A DNA stretch of 64,000 nucleotides from Triplophysa rosa (lineage: Eukaryota > Chordata > Actinopteri > Cypriniformes > Nemacheilidae). Where the stretch lies: the NCBI RefSeq assembly GCF_024868665.1, contig NC_079902.1:19880772-19944771 (forward strand), in the 5' to 3' direction. This document shows, piece by piece, positions 1-12,620 of the stretch. The notes below the pieces were generated by a model. The model ran no database searches and was not told where the DNA came from. It saw only the letters and a program-made list of their open reading frames with translations. A program made the position numbers and the translations under genes. Position 1 is the first letter of the stretch. Every line of letters begins with the position of its first letter.

Positions 1-126
<126 letters not shown>

Positions 127-526
127 CAGTGTGTGTGTGTGTTTCTGACACGAAGCAGATTTCTCTATGAACTCACATAATTTCACGTGCCCTCCGCTCT
201 ATGGCCTGCAGCTTTATGGCTGAGCACCCAGATACAATCACATCCAAAATTATTCTAATCAATTGTGTCGGTGGGAAATGGGATTTGTGAAGGTTGTCTC
301 TGTGGCGCGCTGATTTTTTGGGTGGCAGAGGTGTCCGTGTTCACAGCTGGGAGAGCCCCGGTGGCTTTTTATTGTGAAGAGAGACTGCGGAGGCGTATTC
401 AGGTCTATTTAGACACTCTGCCGAGTGACAGCTAAAAGCTAAGAGGAAAGACTCTGCCAAAGCAACGGAAAACCGGACTGTCAGAGATGTGCATATGGGC
501 TCAATGAATAAGCAACTTAAGAATCT

Positions 527-530
<4 letters not shown>

Positions 531-562
<32 letters not shown>
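531..562. repeat. (TG)n microsatellite
   Basis: Sixteen uninterrupted TG units, directly abutting the 560-830 dispersed repeat, which itself ends near a second short GT run at about 810-820. Confidence 0.97.
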
Positions 563-563
<1 letters not shown>

Positions 564-830
564 CCTTGTTTTTATATCCCGGTGAGGACCTAATCCTGAA
601 TACACACCAACTCATGGGGACTCGTTTCACTGTGGGGACCAAAATTGAGGTAAAAAAAGCTTATAAATCGTACAAAATGATATTTTTTTAATCTAAAAAT
701 GCCAAAAGTTTTCTATGATCTTTAGGTTTAGGGGATAAAATATACAGTTTGTACAGTGTACAAATCATTACGCCTATGGACTGTCCCAACGGAGATAATA
801 AACCAGACGTGTGTGTGTGTCACAATATAC
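562..830. repeat. Interspersed repeat, copy A (ACTGTGGGGACC family)
   Basis: Contains ACTGTGGGGACCAAAATTGA, an A+T-rich middle, TTTAGGTTTAGGGGATAAAA and TTGTACAGTGTACAAATCAT, followed by a GT run. The same ordered landmarks recur at about 1280-1660, so this is a dispersed family rather than unique DNA. Confidence 0.7.
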
Positions 831-1279
831 AGATATTGACAATTACCATGATATTCAAATGATTATTGACATCATGTTCATTCTACACATACCATAAATC
901 ATTCAGCACCTATTAAAGGGATAGCTCTAGCGGTTTGACAAGAGGGTGAGTAAGGGATGACAGAATTTTTGTTTTTGGGTGAACTATACCTTTAAAGTTT
1001 TGCCATAAGAGCCAAAAAGATTACAAAAAAAGTATCTTGAGTGTGATTTATTGACCAAAAATGAGAAAAAAAAATTAAAGATGAATAGGACTGAAAGCAT
1101 CATTTATTTTCCAGAAAACTTGGCATGAATTCCTTTTGCCACAATAATCATATTCGTGATATACTGTATATATATCGTGACATTTGTAAAGAAAAAAATG
1201 GCAAAACATATATATTTTTTCTGTATTGATAGGCGTGCTTTAGGGTTAGTCTATAGTAACCATTTCTTTTCCAAATAAA

Positions 1280-1660
1280 ACATTACGAGTGTGTCCTGGT
1301 AAATCCTATACACTGTGGGGACCGAATGTCCACAAAAATACTAACGCTAACTTGATAGAGACATTATTTTGTACCAATTAGAAAAAACAGGGCATTAATA
1401 ATATTAAATAACTGAAAATGTAAAATGCAGAAAGCTTGCATAATGAAAAAATGCAGAAACTTTCTTTTAAGGGTAGGTTTAAAGGAGTAGTTCACTTCAA
1501 AATAGGCCCCCATTGACTTTCCATTGTAATTTATATTCCTACTATGAAGAGTCAATGGGGGCAAATTTTGAAGTGAACTACTTCTTTAAGGGACATAATT
1601 TCAAGTTGGTACAGTGCAAAAGTCATTATGTCTATAGGAGGTCTCCATAAAATACACACA
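1280..1660. repeat. Interspersed repeat, copy B, interrupted by a MITE
   Basis: Shares with copy A the landmarks ACTGTGGGGACC, GGTAGGTTTA and GTACAGTG-AAA-TCATTA in the same order. Between the second and third landmarks it carries a palindrome (1481-1587) that copy A lacks. Confidence 0.65.
1481..1587. mobile_element. Short palindromic MITE
   Basis: The ends AAAGGAGTAGTTCACTTCAA and its near-exact complement before CTTCTTT, plus CCCCCATTGACT against AGTCAATGGGGG, make almost the whole 107 bp a hairpin. It interrupts repeat copy B, so its borders can be placed by comparison with copy A. Confidence 0.75.
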
Positions 1661-2002
1661 GTTGTGCGTGTCTGTGTGTTGACTTAAATCAGAGTAGATG
1701 CCATTTTTGATCTGATGTGAAAACAAGGCTGTAGGGCAAGTACAATCTGTTCAATATGATGCGCTCTTGTGTACCTGAGTGCTGAACCTCCAGCCCATGA
1801 GAGATTTAATATTTTCCCACAAATTTCTAGTGGGCAAAAACTCTGGGTGTACAAAACAGATGCCGCTTAAAACCTTCAAGGTGAAGTGTGTCATTTTTCT
1901 GCCACTAGCAGCACTATACTGAACCATGAAAAAGGTTTTTCATGACAAACCAAAGAGTCCAGCACCAAACTCGTGCCAATGCTGCAATTCTTGCCCGATC
2001 AG

Positions 2003-2790
2003 GTTGCTTAAAGATGGAGTTACACACGCAGTTTCTGCCAATGTCGTGTTAATCTTGAGTACCTATACAGTAGTATTGCACACGTCGTAACTTCGAAGAG
2101 TGTTTAGTTTGATCAAATTTATAAAAGAGAGATACAGCTATATGATTATTTCCGGAAAAAGACGAGCTGCTGGAGGCAGGCAGGGGGACGGAACTACAGC
2201 ACGAGCACACAATACATCATAGCATTATTCTTTCGTGTTGTTTACATTATGCACATACGCACCGATTGCCAACAAAACACACACATATGACTTAGTTCGA
2301 CTTACCGCGTGCAGTTCATGTCCAGCATCTTTTATGCTGGGACCGCGCCATCTACCAGTTTCAAACGATCTCCAAATCCAGCGGTATATCCACCGTTTAT
2401 ATAACATCCATCACTGAAATGCCGTGAACAAACAGACACACCTCAACTTCTCTCACTAACGCAAGAGTAACGAGCTGCAGCTGCAGGCCCACAGTGCAGC
2501 CAATCTTGATAAGCAGGTTTTCCTATTCGCGCGTGGGCGGGCTCTTTCTTTCGCCTTGCCGTGGGCATGCTTTTCCAGGAAAATTGCCTAATAAAAGGAA
2601 TAGGATCCCTGTTACGAAACAGGGATCCAGACTTATAAAAAACTTTTCGAAACAAGTTGGAGTGCTGGGGGAGTGTATCAAGCACAGAAATACTACGTCA
2701 TACGTCCAACTCGTTTTTTAACAAGTTGACCATGTCAAGCATGAGAAGCCAGCACGTTTAACGGTGTAAAGAAGTCAGAATGCATGAAAT
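2003..2790 (+). mobile_element. THAP-fragment repeat, single arm
   Basis: Closely parallels 24622-25288: shared landmarks include CAGTTTCTGCCAAT, ATCTTGAGTACCTATACAGT, CGATCTCCAAATCCAGCGGT, AAATGCCGTGAACAAACAGA and TTTTTTAACAAGTTGACCAT. The end AGTCAGAATGCATGA matches the terminus of the 24-kb palindrome. On the minus strand around 2300-2420 it carries a degenerate version of the THAP-like half exon described at 24796-25035, here broken by a frame change. It probably derives from the same palindromic element by loss of one arm. Confidence 0.7.
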
Positions 2791-2999
2791 AGCATGTTAC
2801 CCCATCTATTTCGAGCCATCAAGTAAACAAGTTCTGTGTGTAAAAATAGTTTCTTTAACCTTTATTAGTTTGTACAATGATGTGAAGAAAGTTACTAGCT
2901 GTGTCACACCTCCTCTCTCACTTTCACAGCTGACAAGCCTTCATTTGTTTGGTCTAAACGAGAGTGAGATTGTCAAAGGAAATGATTAAATTAGAATCA

Positions 3000-3160
3000 T
3001 CTCCGAGCCCAAAATCACACAGACAATTAAAACAAGGCTGTCAATTACCATTACGCCAGCCTGCGTCACTCTAATGAAGCTGTGCTCTAATTGTTCATCA
3101 CACTCTTAATCACCAGAGTGGCAATAAACACGCTCATGACTATCAGAGGAGATGTTACTT
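3000..3160. promoter_or_regulatory. Candidate conserved non-coding block
   Basis: Dense TAAT/ATTA words without a repeat signature: CAGACAATTAAAAC, GGCTGTCAATTACCATTACG, CTCTAATGAAGCTGTGCTCT, AATTGTTCATCA, CACTCTTAATCACC. This is typical of developmental enhancers near neuronal genes, but no comparison was possible. Confidence 0.2.
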
Positions 3161-3917
3161 AAGACAATCCACACTTCTTGGGACTGCAGGTGCCTGGTCC
3201 AGTTAATTTAATCCAAATATAACTCTATTACTTTGACGTGCCCTCAGAGTAATGCTAATATCGCTCGGGGGGCCCGCGGGTCATCGGCTGCGCGTCTCGA
3301 CGTGTTTCGGGCGACTGCGAGCGTGTGACTGATGACTCTGTCAATACGACATATTACCGTGAATAGGGAAAGGAGCTGCAGGAAATGGCACTGCGTCAGG
3401 GGTTGTTTCATGAGAGCTGGTCAATTGTGAATGAAACAAACATGGATCGTGACTGCATTTATATTGACAATGCATTAAAAGTGTCTAAAGTGGTGGTGGG
3501 GCTTTGTCATGGCTTGACCAAAGGCTCACAATGTCATAAACTGTCAGCTGTCGCACTAAGAAACATGATGGAGACTGGGTTTGTGTGCATAAGCAAGCGT
3601 GATGAAAACAGGCTGGAAAATAAAAGATTAAAAATGTGAGGAGTTTTAAATTTGTAAAAGCCCTCCAGAAAGGCAGCAGACACACTTTCCATTGAATGAT
3701 GAAATTCAGTTTTTGTAAAATTCAAGACCCTTCCAAAATTCACCCCCCTTGGACTTTGGCGGGATCTCACTGGTTAAAAGAGCTTTATTCTTTATATTTT
3801 ATACTTGCTATTCCATCTGAAATTCTACAATGTTGCTCTCAAGCAGTCGGATTTAAACATTAAAACAAAAATAATATGAATGCACACATACATAAATTGG
3901 GTGGTGCCCAAAATTAT

Positions 3918-4285
3918 TTAAAGGCCCAATGTGTATCAATGTGGAGGATCTATTGACAGAAATGCAATATAATATACATAACTATGTCTTCAGGGGTGTA
4001 TAAAGACCTTACATAATGAAGTGCTATGTTTTTATTACCTTAGAATGAGCTATTTCCATCTACATACACCATGGGTCACCTTGCATGGAATTCGGAAAAC
4101 GGACAAACTGCTCTGCCGAAGGAGATAATGTATTTACGTAAAGAAGCGAAAACGTGACATCATCCTATTCCTGTGTCAGCCTCCATAATCCTTCGAAAGG
4201 GAGGGGGAGGGGTGGCGTGAGCAGTTGGTTGCAGTTTGCAACCTCACCACTAGATGCCGCTAAATTTCATACACTGGACCTTTAA
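3918..4285 (+). mobile_element. TTAA-ended MITE, family M1 copy 1
   Basis: 368 bp, starting TTAAAGGCCCAATGTGTA and ending TACACTGGACCTTTAA, with inverted ends and TTAA on both sides. The interior shares CATAACTATGTCTTCAG, TAGAATGAGCTATTTCCATC and ACCACTAGATGCCGCTAAAT with copies at 34505-34904 (reverse) and 61782-62141. No coding capacity. Confidence 0.8.
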
Positions 4286-7200
4286 ATATTTATGAAAATC
4301 ATTGCATAAATTAAATATATACATATAGAAAAAATATCTAGAAATCTATAAAAAAACTGAAAAACAACATATTACATTTACTTAAATACTTTATAGTATA
4401 CTACATCATGCTCCACTGTACCATGGTATTACCAAATGTTTTGACATGTACTCAGTACTATTTTAGTATTTTGAAAGTACTTTGGAGTAATAAATAAAAC
4501 CCAGTATTAATTGTATTCATATGGTATGATAAAATACAATGTTAATACCAACCAATAGCATCACTGCATCATATTAAAAATACAATCCCCTTCTCTTCAC
4601 CCAAACCACCAGCTATCCCTCAATTTTGTTCTGACCTGTAACATCCTTGGACTTTCAATACTCTACTTTTTATCAGGTCCAACTGATATACTGAATACCC
4701 AATAATTGACACTTCCTATAGACCGGGTTGATGTTCCCTTTGCCCTGCTGAATAATTGAAGAGACATCCATCACGCTTTAATTGACACAGTTAATCAGGT
4801 TGTATAATTGGATAGATTCTGCTTTTTTTCCACAGTATTCATGCCTTGGTCTCTCTCTCACAGGAAGAGAAGCAGACGATGTGCTCTCGCTATCTGATTC
4901 CCAAACTCCTGCTCTCATTTTTGCTGTAATCAACACAAAACCACGCGAGCGATGTGCCTGCTGTTCCTGCGGCTGATGTAAGGTATGTCGAAACATGGAT
5001 TTCTGCAGGTGTAACAGAGGCTCCGAGCATCCTGTGCAGTGTATCAGCAGGGAGTCTTAGCCTGACCCGAGGGGACTGAACTCCGCCTGTGGGTACCGTA
5101 AATCACAGATAGAGGTTGCTCCCTTCTCACTGTGGGATGCGGTCTGCAACCTGCAATTCTCCTATAAGGGCCGACAGAAACAGGCTTGGACTTGTCTATC
5201 CTCTGTGACATTGAGAGACAGTGCTGATTCTCTCTGGAAGATGCTATTGTTTTCTGGAAAATGAAATCCAGGTAACTGAACAAAAGGTAAACATGGTTCA
5301 GGCTATCAACACTAGCAATACAAAGTGGGTTGAAAATCGATAAAGATATATCCTAAAATAAATCTTTGCAATCTTAATAAATTTGGCCTGAGATAAATTC
5401 ATGTGACAGTTCTACAATAGAAAATAAAAACACATGGAAAATAAATAACCATCCCCGCAGCACACATTGCTTAATTAACCCATCAGTATGACAGACTAAA
5501 TTTGCACTTACAGGTTACGACATTATTTCCATTATTGCTAAATGGAAAAAAACATGGTGCTTTTAAATTAATTTACTCTATTGCACAAATGAGTCTGATT
5601 ATCAGCGCAGGCTGCATTAATTCAGCAACATGACTTCTTTTTTATCATCACTTTTTACCGAGTAACACCTGAATGTAATTTTACCAGTTAATTATCCCGA
5701 CCAGATGAACGGAGCATTGTGCGGTCTCCACATTGTTTTAAGAAAATAATAAAAAAACAGAGTTGGGTATGAGAAAATATGACAGTAAATTAATGCCTTA
5801 AAAAATGTTCATACACGGAAAAACATGCAGAGACTTTTAAACTAAGTTTAAAGCATAAAATTAAGATTTTAGAGAAAGAACTCCCAGTCTTAGTCTCAGT
5901 CACACAACCGCCCTTGCTCATTTTTGCTGTGTTAATCTTGAGAAAAGCATAAGATTAAGGGCAGGTGCTCTGGGGTTAATCTTTTCTTGAATAGTAAGGA
6001 ATGCTACTTTCATTTCAACCAGTTTCCTCTAGCAAATAATTAAAAGGCTTCAAAAAAAGAAAAGAAAATATTTCCTGTGCGGTGGAGTAGCCAAAGCAGG
6101 CCGGATTTTCTGCTCATTACTATATAAAACAGGTCTATTGTTTGGCAAGAGGCATCTGCTGAAAACAGATTGGGACAAGAATTTTGCTCCGGCCAGCATT
6201 CCAATTTTGAGGGATTTTTGTCTATTCAATGTGCCTTCAAGTGTGGGCTTAAAAGGGTTTCAGAGAGTGTGAGTGTGCATGTCAATGATGTGGGAGGATG
6301 CAGATTAAAATCTTAAATTTGAGAAAAAAAGTAAATCTAAAAGTAAATAAATATTGTTCAAATGTTTATGGTTACTTGGATAAAATGTTTCTCTAACAAA
6401 CCTTAGAAATCTATCCCTAATTAAGTGTATGCTTTAATGTCTGAAATTAATTTTGTACACAAAAATACAATGGTGCAAACATATTAGTTTCTTTCATTAT
6501 AAAACTAAAATTGTAGTTAATAAAAATCTGTAACCCGGTCTTACTCGTACCGGCTCTGAGTGGGCCTAGAACTCTTTCAATACTGTTTAAAAAGTGAGAC
6601 CTCAAGAAGCTGATTGATAAAATACCAGCAAACTCTAAACACAGGGTGACTACACCTAAAATGTCAAATTATAACACGTTTTGATTAATGCTGGAAGAAA
6701 TATTAAAAAGTGTAATACTGTATTAAAAGTGGAAGAGGTAGCCTACTAGCAGAGATGGACACAAATACTGATTTTATCAGAAAAACAGTAGCACCCATCA
6801 CAGGAATGTGTCCTCATTGTCCGTTAAAGAGCTTCCTCTGAGATGAACATAGCCCTGTTAACCCAACACTGCACAGTGTATCCGAATAAGGATGCTGATC
6901 CCAACATTTTGATCTAAGAACATGTGAATGCACCACTTTGATGCCCATCTGCTTGGCCGGACCCCCGGCCGTGCAAATTTCCCCATGGCTGCCATCATAG
7001 CAGCTTCTGTGCTTTTAATTTGAGCAATATGGGCCAATTAATAACATACTGACTGCAGCGCAACCTCCCAAAAAACAGAGGCATGTAAACATCTAATGCT
7101 AATAACCAATCCTTGAGCTGGCAGGTTGCGATATTCTGCGTTTTCTTCGTTTTTCGCTGCCGATGGAAACATTTGTAATTTTTGCACGTAATCTCTGAGA

Positions 7201-8307
7201 GCTGCAAATATGGTGAGGTGGTTTGAGGTCATACTATGATTAGACATGCCTCCATATGTGGCCCTTAGAAAGTGCTAAGGATTTCAGAACTGTGTATCGA
7301 CTCGCAGCGCGGGGAATAAAAAAATCTCTTCACTTCTTGACCTCTGCTTCTGCACAGACTAATGGGAGTGTTTGCTCACTTTCTACCTTCACTTTTTTCT
7401 GTCTCTTTCTTTCCACATCAGCAACAATCTTGGCCATACTGAGATTACACAGAATAACAGCAAACCGTATGAACCAAGTTACTGAAAGGAGTCCCTTTTT
7501 TAAAAAAATTTTACGGGAGTGAAACGGCTCACATCCAGTATTATGAAAAATGTGATAAGCACTGGATAAATGACAACAAAGTGCCTCTTTTCCATCTTCA
7601 TAACTGCAATCCATTTAGCACGCTGTATTAGCGTAACATTTTTGCATGCACGCATGTATAAAGACTTAGAAGCCCTGTAAAAAACTGCTCGCAGGAAATC
7701 ACACAAAACCATCTTGAAATTCCACCGGCTTCCACTTCTCCGCCGTCTGCCCTCTGGCATTTGTTTGAACCAATCGGTTCTCGCTTCAGAAACCGTTGAT
7801 AACAGCCATCAGAAGCTCTGATATCAAAAACAATCACTGGAAGAACAGCAACAACATTACCGCTCCCAAGGATGCCAATGTTGACACTGCTGTGGTGCCA
7901 TGGCAACAGATGCTGGAGAACTGAGAGGTTTAACTTCATTAAAAGAACAGAACTACAAGACACAGGAAAAGGTTATATGAGGAAAGGGACAGAGAAAACC
8001 ACTATAAACTCAGGCAGTGTAACCTGAGGGACATCAAGACCTTGGGCGGCTCGAGATTCTTTGATCTGGAAAAGTGACCTTCCTACAAACAACGCGACAC
8101 AACAATACACAAAGCCTGTTGGCGACAGCGAACAAAGCGTGTTAATGCAGTCCTCCCATGGTGCTCGTCCCAGGTGGTTCGGGTTCAGGCCCTTCGAGAT
8201 TGTTAATGGGATTCGAACCAATGTTTCCTGAGTCTGATTCGCAGTCACACTTAGTGATCAATAAAGGAAGTCTTTTGATCGATCGATTAATCGAGGGATG
8301 CACTTAC

Positions 8308-8472
8308 TCTGTGGGCACTGCTCGCTTGTGCAGTTGAGCGACTGGACATCCAGGCCCTGGCACTCTTTTCCTCCCGTACCTGGCGTGGGTTGGGTACATT
8401 CCCTGCTCCGCCACATGGTGCAGTCCACTCCGCATGGTGTCCATTTACTCCACTCACTCCAACCTCCATCCA
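8308..8472 (-). CDS. unc5a: unc5a exon: thrombospondin type-1 repeat 2
   Basis: 165 nt, phase 1 in and 1 out, 55 codons. Acceptor GTGTTCAG/TGGAT and donor CACAGA/GTAAGT. The product is VDGGWSEWSKWTPCGVDCTM, WRSRECTQPTPGTGGKECQG, LDVQSLNCTSEQCPQ. It again carries the WxxWxxW ladder and six cysteines, plus an NCT sequon near its end. CG-DCT-WRSREC, GG-ECQG and NCTS are UNC5A-like. The next exon should start with the juxtamembrane residues and the transmembrane helix. I could not find it between here and position 1. Confidence 0.93.
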
Positions 8473-9368
8473 CTGAACACACACGCACACACATAAAAGA
8501 AGACGAATTAGAAATCCATCACACATTCACTTAACATGTCTGCGCCATTACACAGCCTTTGTTATTTTTGTAGCTGGCTATAAATATGAGCTCGGCAAGA
8601 TTCTCTTTAAACTTGTGTGTCACCATGTTAGTAGCTGGCCTCAGCCTTTAGTTCAGCATTACAGGAGTCTAGTAGTTCCAGTTTTGTGTATTAAATGTGC
8701 TATAAAACACTTGTCTTGCCTACCGGTGTTACTTTAAAAGGGCCTTGTAGCATTGTCTACCTTCTTTCTGAGTCATTGTGTCTACGGTGGACGATTAAGC
8801 AGTATAATGATCATATTTCTGTTTCCTAATTTTCAATAGAAATCTATTTTTGAAAAGCGTCTACATTATTTGCATATACATAAGGTGAGAAGCAAAAGAT
8901 AATGCATTATTTAGCCAGAGGACAAAAACATCGCAAGCTGACTTTAATGTAATGGTCAGAAGTCATTTCAGCGTATAATGAAGAGCAAACTTCCTGCATA
9001 TGATATTTGTAAATAAAATGTCATTTCAAGCAGCAGGAAAATAAAAAGACTGCGCAGAGCAATGGAAAAATAAACAAATAAGATAGGAAAAGGTGTGTCC
9101 TCTTTCTAAAATCGCACACTTCTGTGACCGTAAGCGACCTACTTTTGTCAAGACATCTGCTATTTTAACTTTACGAATTCTAGATAAGACAACTTTATCA
9201 ACACAGAAAATCATATTTCATTTTAAATGATAATTATTTAAAAAAACACCATGTAGAGCATTTTGCATGACGTAAACAACACTGGTCCATATGCAATTCC
9301 TGTTTGAGTTTTTGAAACTACACAAACATTACAATAATTACTACCATCCGAACAGTTAGAACTGAATC

Positions 9369-9560
9369 AAAATGTGACCCTGGACCACAAAACCAGTCAT
9401 AAGTAGCACGGGTATGTTTGTAGCAATAGCCAACAATACATTGTATCGGTCAAAATTATATTTTTTCTTTTATGCCAAAAATCATTAGGATATTACGTAA
9501 CGATCATGTTCCATGAAGATATTTTGTAAAAATGAACAACCGTTACTATATTTAATAACT
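9369..9560. repeat. Interspersed repeat (TGTGACCCTGGACCACAAAA family)
   Basis: Begins TGTGACCCTGGACCACAAAA, CCAGTCATAAGT, the head of a repeat I know to be abundant in cyprinid genomes; an A+T-rich body follows. The outer limits are approximate. Confidence 0.65.
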
Positions 9561-11044
9561 TTATTTTCTCAGCATTTTTATTTTTTGCACCCTCGGACTC
9601 CAGAGATCCAACTATGAGATATGGCTTGTAGATCTTTCCGATCATAAATTTAGAGTCCAGTTTCACTAGATCTCTCTCTGTCAGGAACTTATTAAACCTG
9701 GAAATATCAACTCCGTTGTGAGTCAATAGATACAGCACTGAAGGGAAGAACAGCAGGCAGGAGACGAAGTGATGTTAAATAAACTGAAAAATGATTTATT
9801 GAATAATCTCAGTTGTGCTTTAATGCTCAGTCAAGCTCTGTCAAACTTCGTCTGACTAAAAGCAGATTCAATATGGGTTTTTAAACATTCAGGATTACAG
9901 TATCAAAACATTGTCTCATGACGTTATTATGAACCTTGAGATAGAGACCATTGGAAACTCATAACAGCATAAGAGACAATACAACTCCCAACGGGGTTAA
10001 ACAACAGGAAAGTAAGGAACAAATAATATGAATAGAAGTGAATAATAAAATAAATGAATGAATACATATGATAGATGAATATTGTAATAAATTAGATAAA
10101 TGTAATAGAATAATAAAATGAAATAAAACAAGAAACAGTGTATGTTTCTATCCAGATCCATCACACTGTAACAACACTCAAAGTCATTGAAGGCGCCTTT
10201 TTTTTCCAGAATTATTCGTTAGTTGAACCAGAGACGGTTTTGGAAGTCTCATTCAGACTGACGCTGTGCCAGGTTGAGGAAGGTTACTACAGGGCTAATG
10301 TGAACGCTCTGGTAATGAGCTCTCTGGGGCGCTTAGCGACGGCCCTTACTGGACCAGGAGCAGGAGGTGAATTATGTTACTTGGATATAAACTTACTGAT
10401 GACTCCATTCGGCAGACTCAGGATCAGTCACGCTGGGCTGCTCATTAACCCTTGCCTTTGTAATGTATTTACAGTACAGTACTAGACATAACCCAGCCCT
10501 GCAAATACTGTAAGGTCACCGCTTGGCTAAACACCAAACTAATGAACTCGCAAGTCCAAGATAAAAAGTCACCTATCGTAATAGTTATGAATGATGACAA
10601 TATTTAGTTACGGGCTGGCAGGCGGTAGTGTGGTTTTCATATTTAAATATGCGCAGAGAGATTATTAAGCAACTCGGAATGAGATCGGTACTAATAAAAG
10701 AATGTGTGTTGAGTGCATTTCAAGGCAATGCTGATGCAGCATTTGATCAAACATTTGGACAGAGTGCCTATGCGCTAAAATAATTGTCCTTGTTTGCCAT
10801 TGAGAGAGAGCGGGCGGACTTATATCATCACACAAGCCCGGCTGCACTCTGAATTAATGACTAATGAACGCATTACAATATGAATCGTGTTCCTGTCTCT
10901 GATTCAACGAATGAATTGCAGGTGAATGAGAGATCAACATCTCAGAGATGGAGAAAAGATTCTCTTAGAAAGCGGTACAAAGTGACAGTCTTTTGACTTG
11001 AAACACTGCAGCAGTAGTAAAATGAAATGCCAATTCACTTACTT

Positions 11045-11366
11045 AAAGCGACAGTTCACCCAAAATGAAAATTCTGTCATAGTTTATTCACCCTCATGTA
11101 ATTTCAAACCTGAGTGACTTTCTTTCCTCAGCAGAACAGAAAGAAGATATTTTGAAGAATGTTGTTTGTAACCAAACAGTACTCATTCACTTCTATTGTA
11201 GACACAAAACCAATGCAAGTCAATGGGTGCCACCATTGTCAGGTTACCAGCATCCTTTAAAATATCTTCTTTTGTGTTCTGTAAGGAAGAAAAGCCATAG
11301 AGGTTTGAAATGACAAGAGTGTGAGTAAATGATGACAGAATTTTCATTTTCATTCATCCCTGTAAT
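11045..11366. mobile_element. Palindromic MITE (TTCACCCAAAA family)
   Basis: The left part has AGTTCACCCAAAATGAAAAT, TCTGTCAT and GAAGATATTTTGAAGAATGT. The right part carries the complements AAAATATCTTCTTTTGTGTT and TGATGACAGAATTTTCATTT. The family is the same as the host repeat of the DIRS insertion at 27193-30832. Confidence 0.8.
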
Positions 11367-12430
11367 GTGACATTTCCAGAAAGGCAACACGGAAAAAATG
11401 TCCAGGGACTGGGATGTGAAAAGTGGTCACTTCATGGGACTAGACATGAATCCATTCTCGCTGTTGATTAAAAAGAACTATTGTCTTTCTGAAGCACTGC
11501 TGACACCTATTTTTGACATTTATTGCATTATTGTTAACCAGCGTTAAATTGCTGTTAAATTGTTAAAGTTTGATTAAAGATAACAAAAACATTTTCTACC
11601 CCGGGATAACACAAACTAATGAATGAAATGCAAGAAGAACAGTAACGTGTGTTAAGATGATAACTACAGTAAATTGGGTCAATTCATGTCGATTTCAAAA
11701 CAGCCAAAGGTAGTGTAAAGAGAAAAACACACAATGATAGCCAATTTCCCGTCCAATGAGACGCAGCGAGTGTCTCAAATATGCTTAACATGTGAAACGC
11801 ATGCACTACTATGAAACCAAAGGGAGTTTAATCCAAAAACAGATAAATCATTTTTTTTCCCAGGCACCCTACTATTAAGATAATATCTTTGATTTCCAAT
11901 CATCCTGGTGTGGAGAGCTGTGTGTGCGTTTATGTTTCCGTGTGTGAGACACGGCCAGGTAGGGTGCCGATAATACAATAACGCAGTGGCAGGTCTATTT
12001 GGACGTCTTGTCCATGGCACATCTAAAGAGCGTCCAACCGCTTTTTACACGAACCGCAGGAAGCCACATTTCCGCTCGCCGCTGCTCACAATCACAATGG
12101 CTGATGCCGGACACCTCCAGCTGCCTTGTCCTTGAGCGGGGAGGAGAACCAGGGAAAAGAGGCACACAATTACCTCTCAGATCAGCGGGGACGAGACCGA
12201 GTCAACACTCACATCTGTAATCTCGCATGGTCCTAAACACTCTGTATTTGATAGAACTGAGACAACAAGATTACAGGTGACTCACGGGCTCTGAGCCAGA
12301 GAGGGCGGGGTGAGTCCGGCTGTGATGTCATAGCAGTCGGCTGCCTCTGTTTAAGTCGAATGTGTCATGCGATATTAACAAAAAGAACAAATGTATTTTA
12401 CATACAAGCAACTAAAAGGGTTTTTGAAAA

Positions 12431-12620
12431 CAGGGATAGTTCACCCAAAAATGAAAATTCTGTCATCATTTACTCACCTTCGAGTTGTTCCAAATCTGTA
12501 TAAATTTAATAACCAGACAGATTTTGCCCCACATTGACTACCATAGTAGGAAAAAATACAACGGTAGTCAAGTGCCTCAGATCTGTTTGCTGTTTTTTGG
12601 GTAAAGTATCCCTTTAAGAA
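12431..12620. mobile_element. Palindromic MITE (TTCACCCAAAA family), short copy
   Basis: Starts GGGATAGTTCACCCAAAAAT, GAAAATTCTGTCATCATTTA and ends GGGTAAAGTATCCCTTTAAG. In the middle GACTACCATAGTA faces ACGGTAGTC. The right arm is degenerate. Confidence 0.7.

Noticed and set aside
10138..10485. 115-codon plus-strand open frame
   Set aside because: The composition looks plausible, but there is no recognisable domain and no promoter or splice context. It lies antisense in an intron, so chance is likely.
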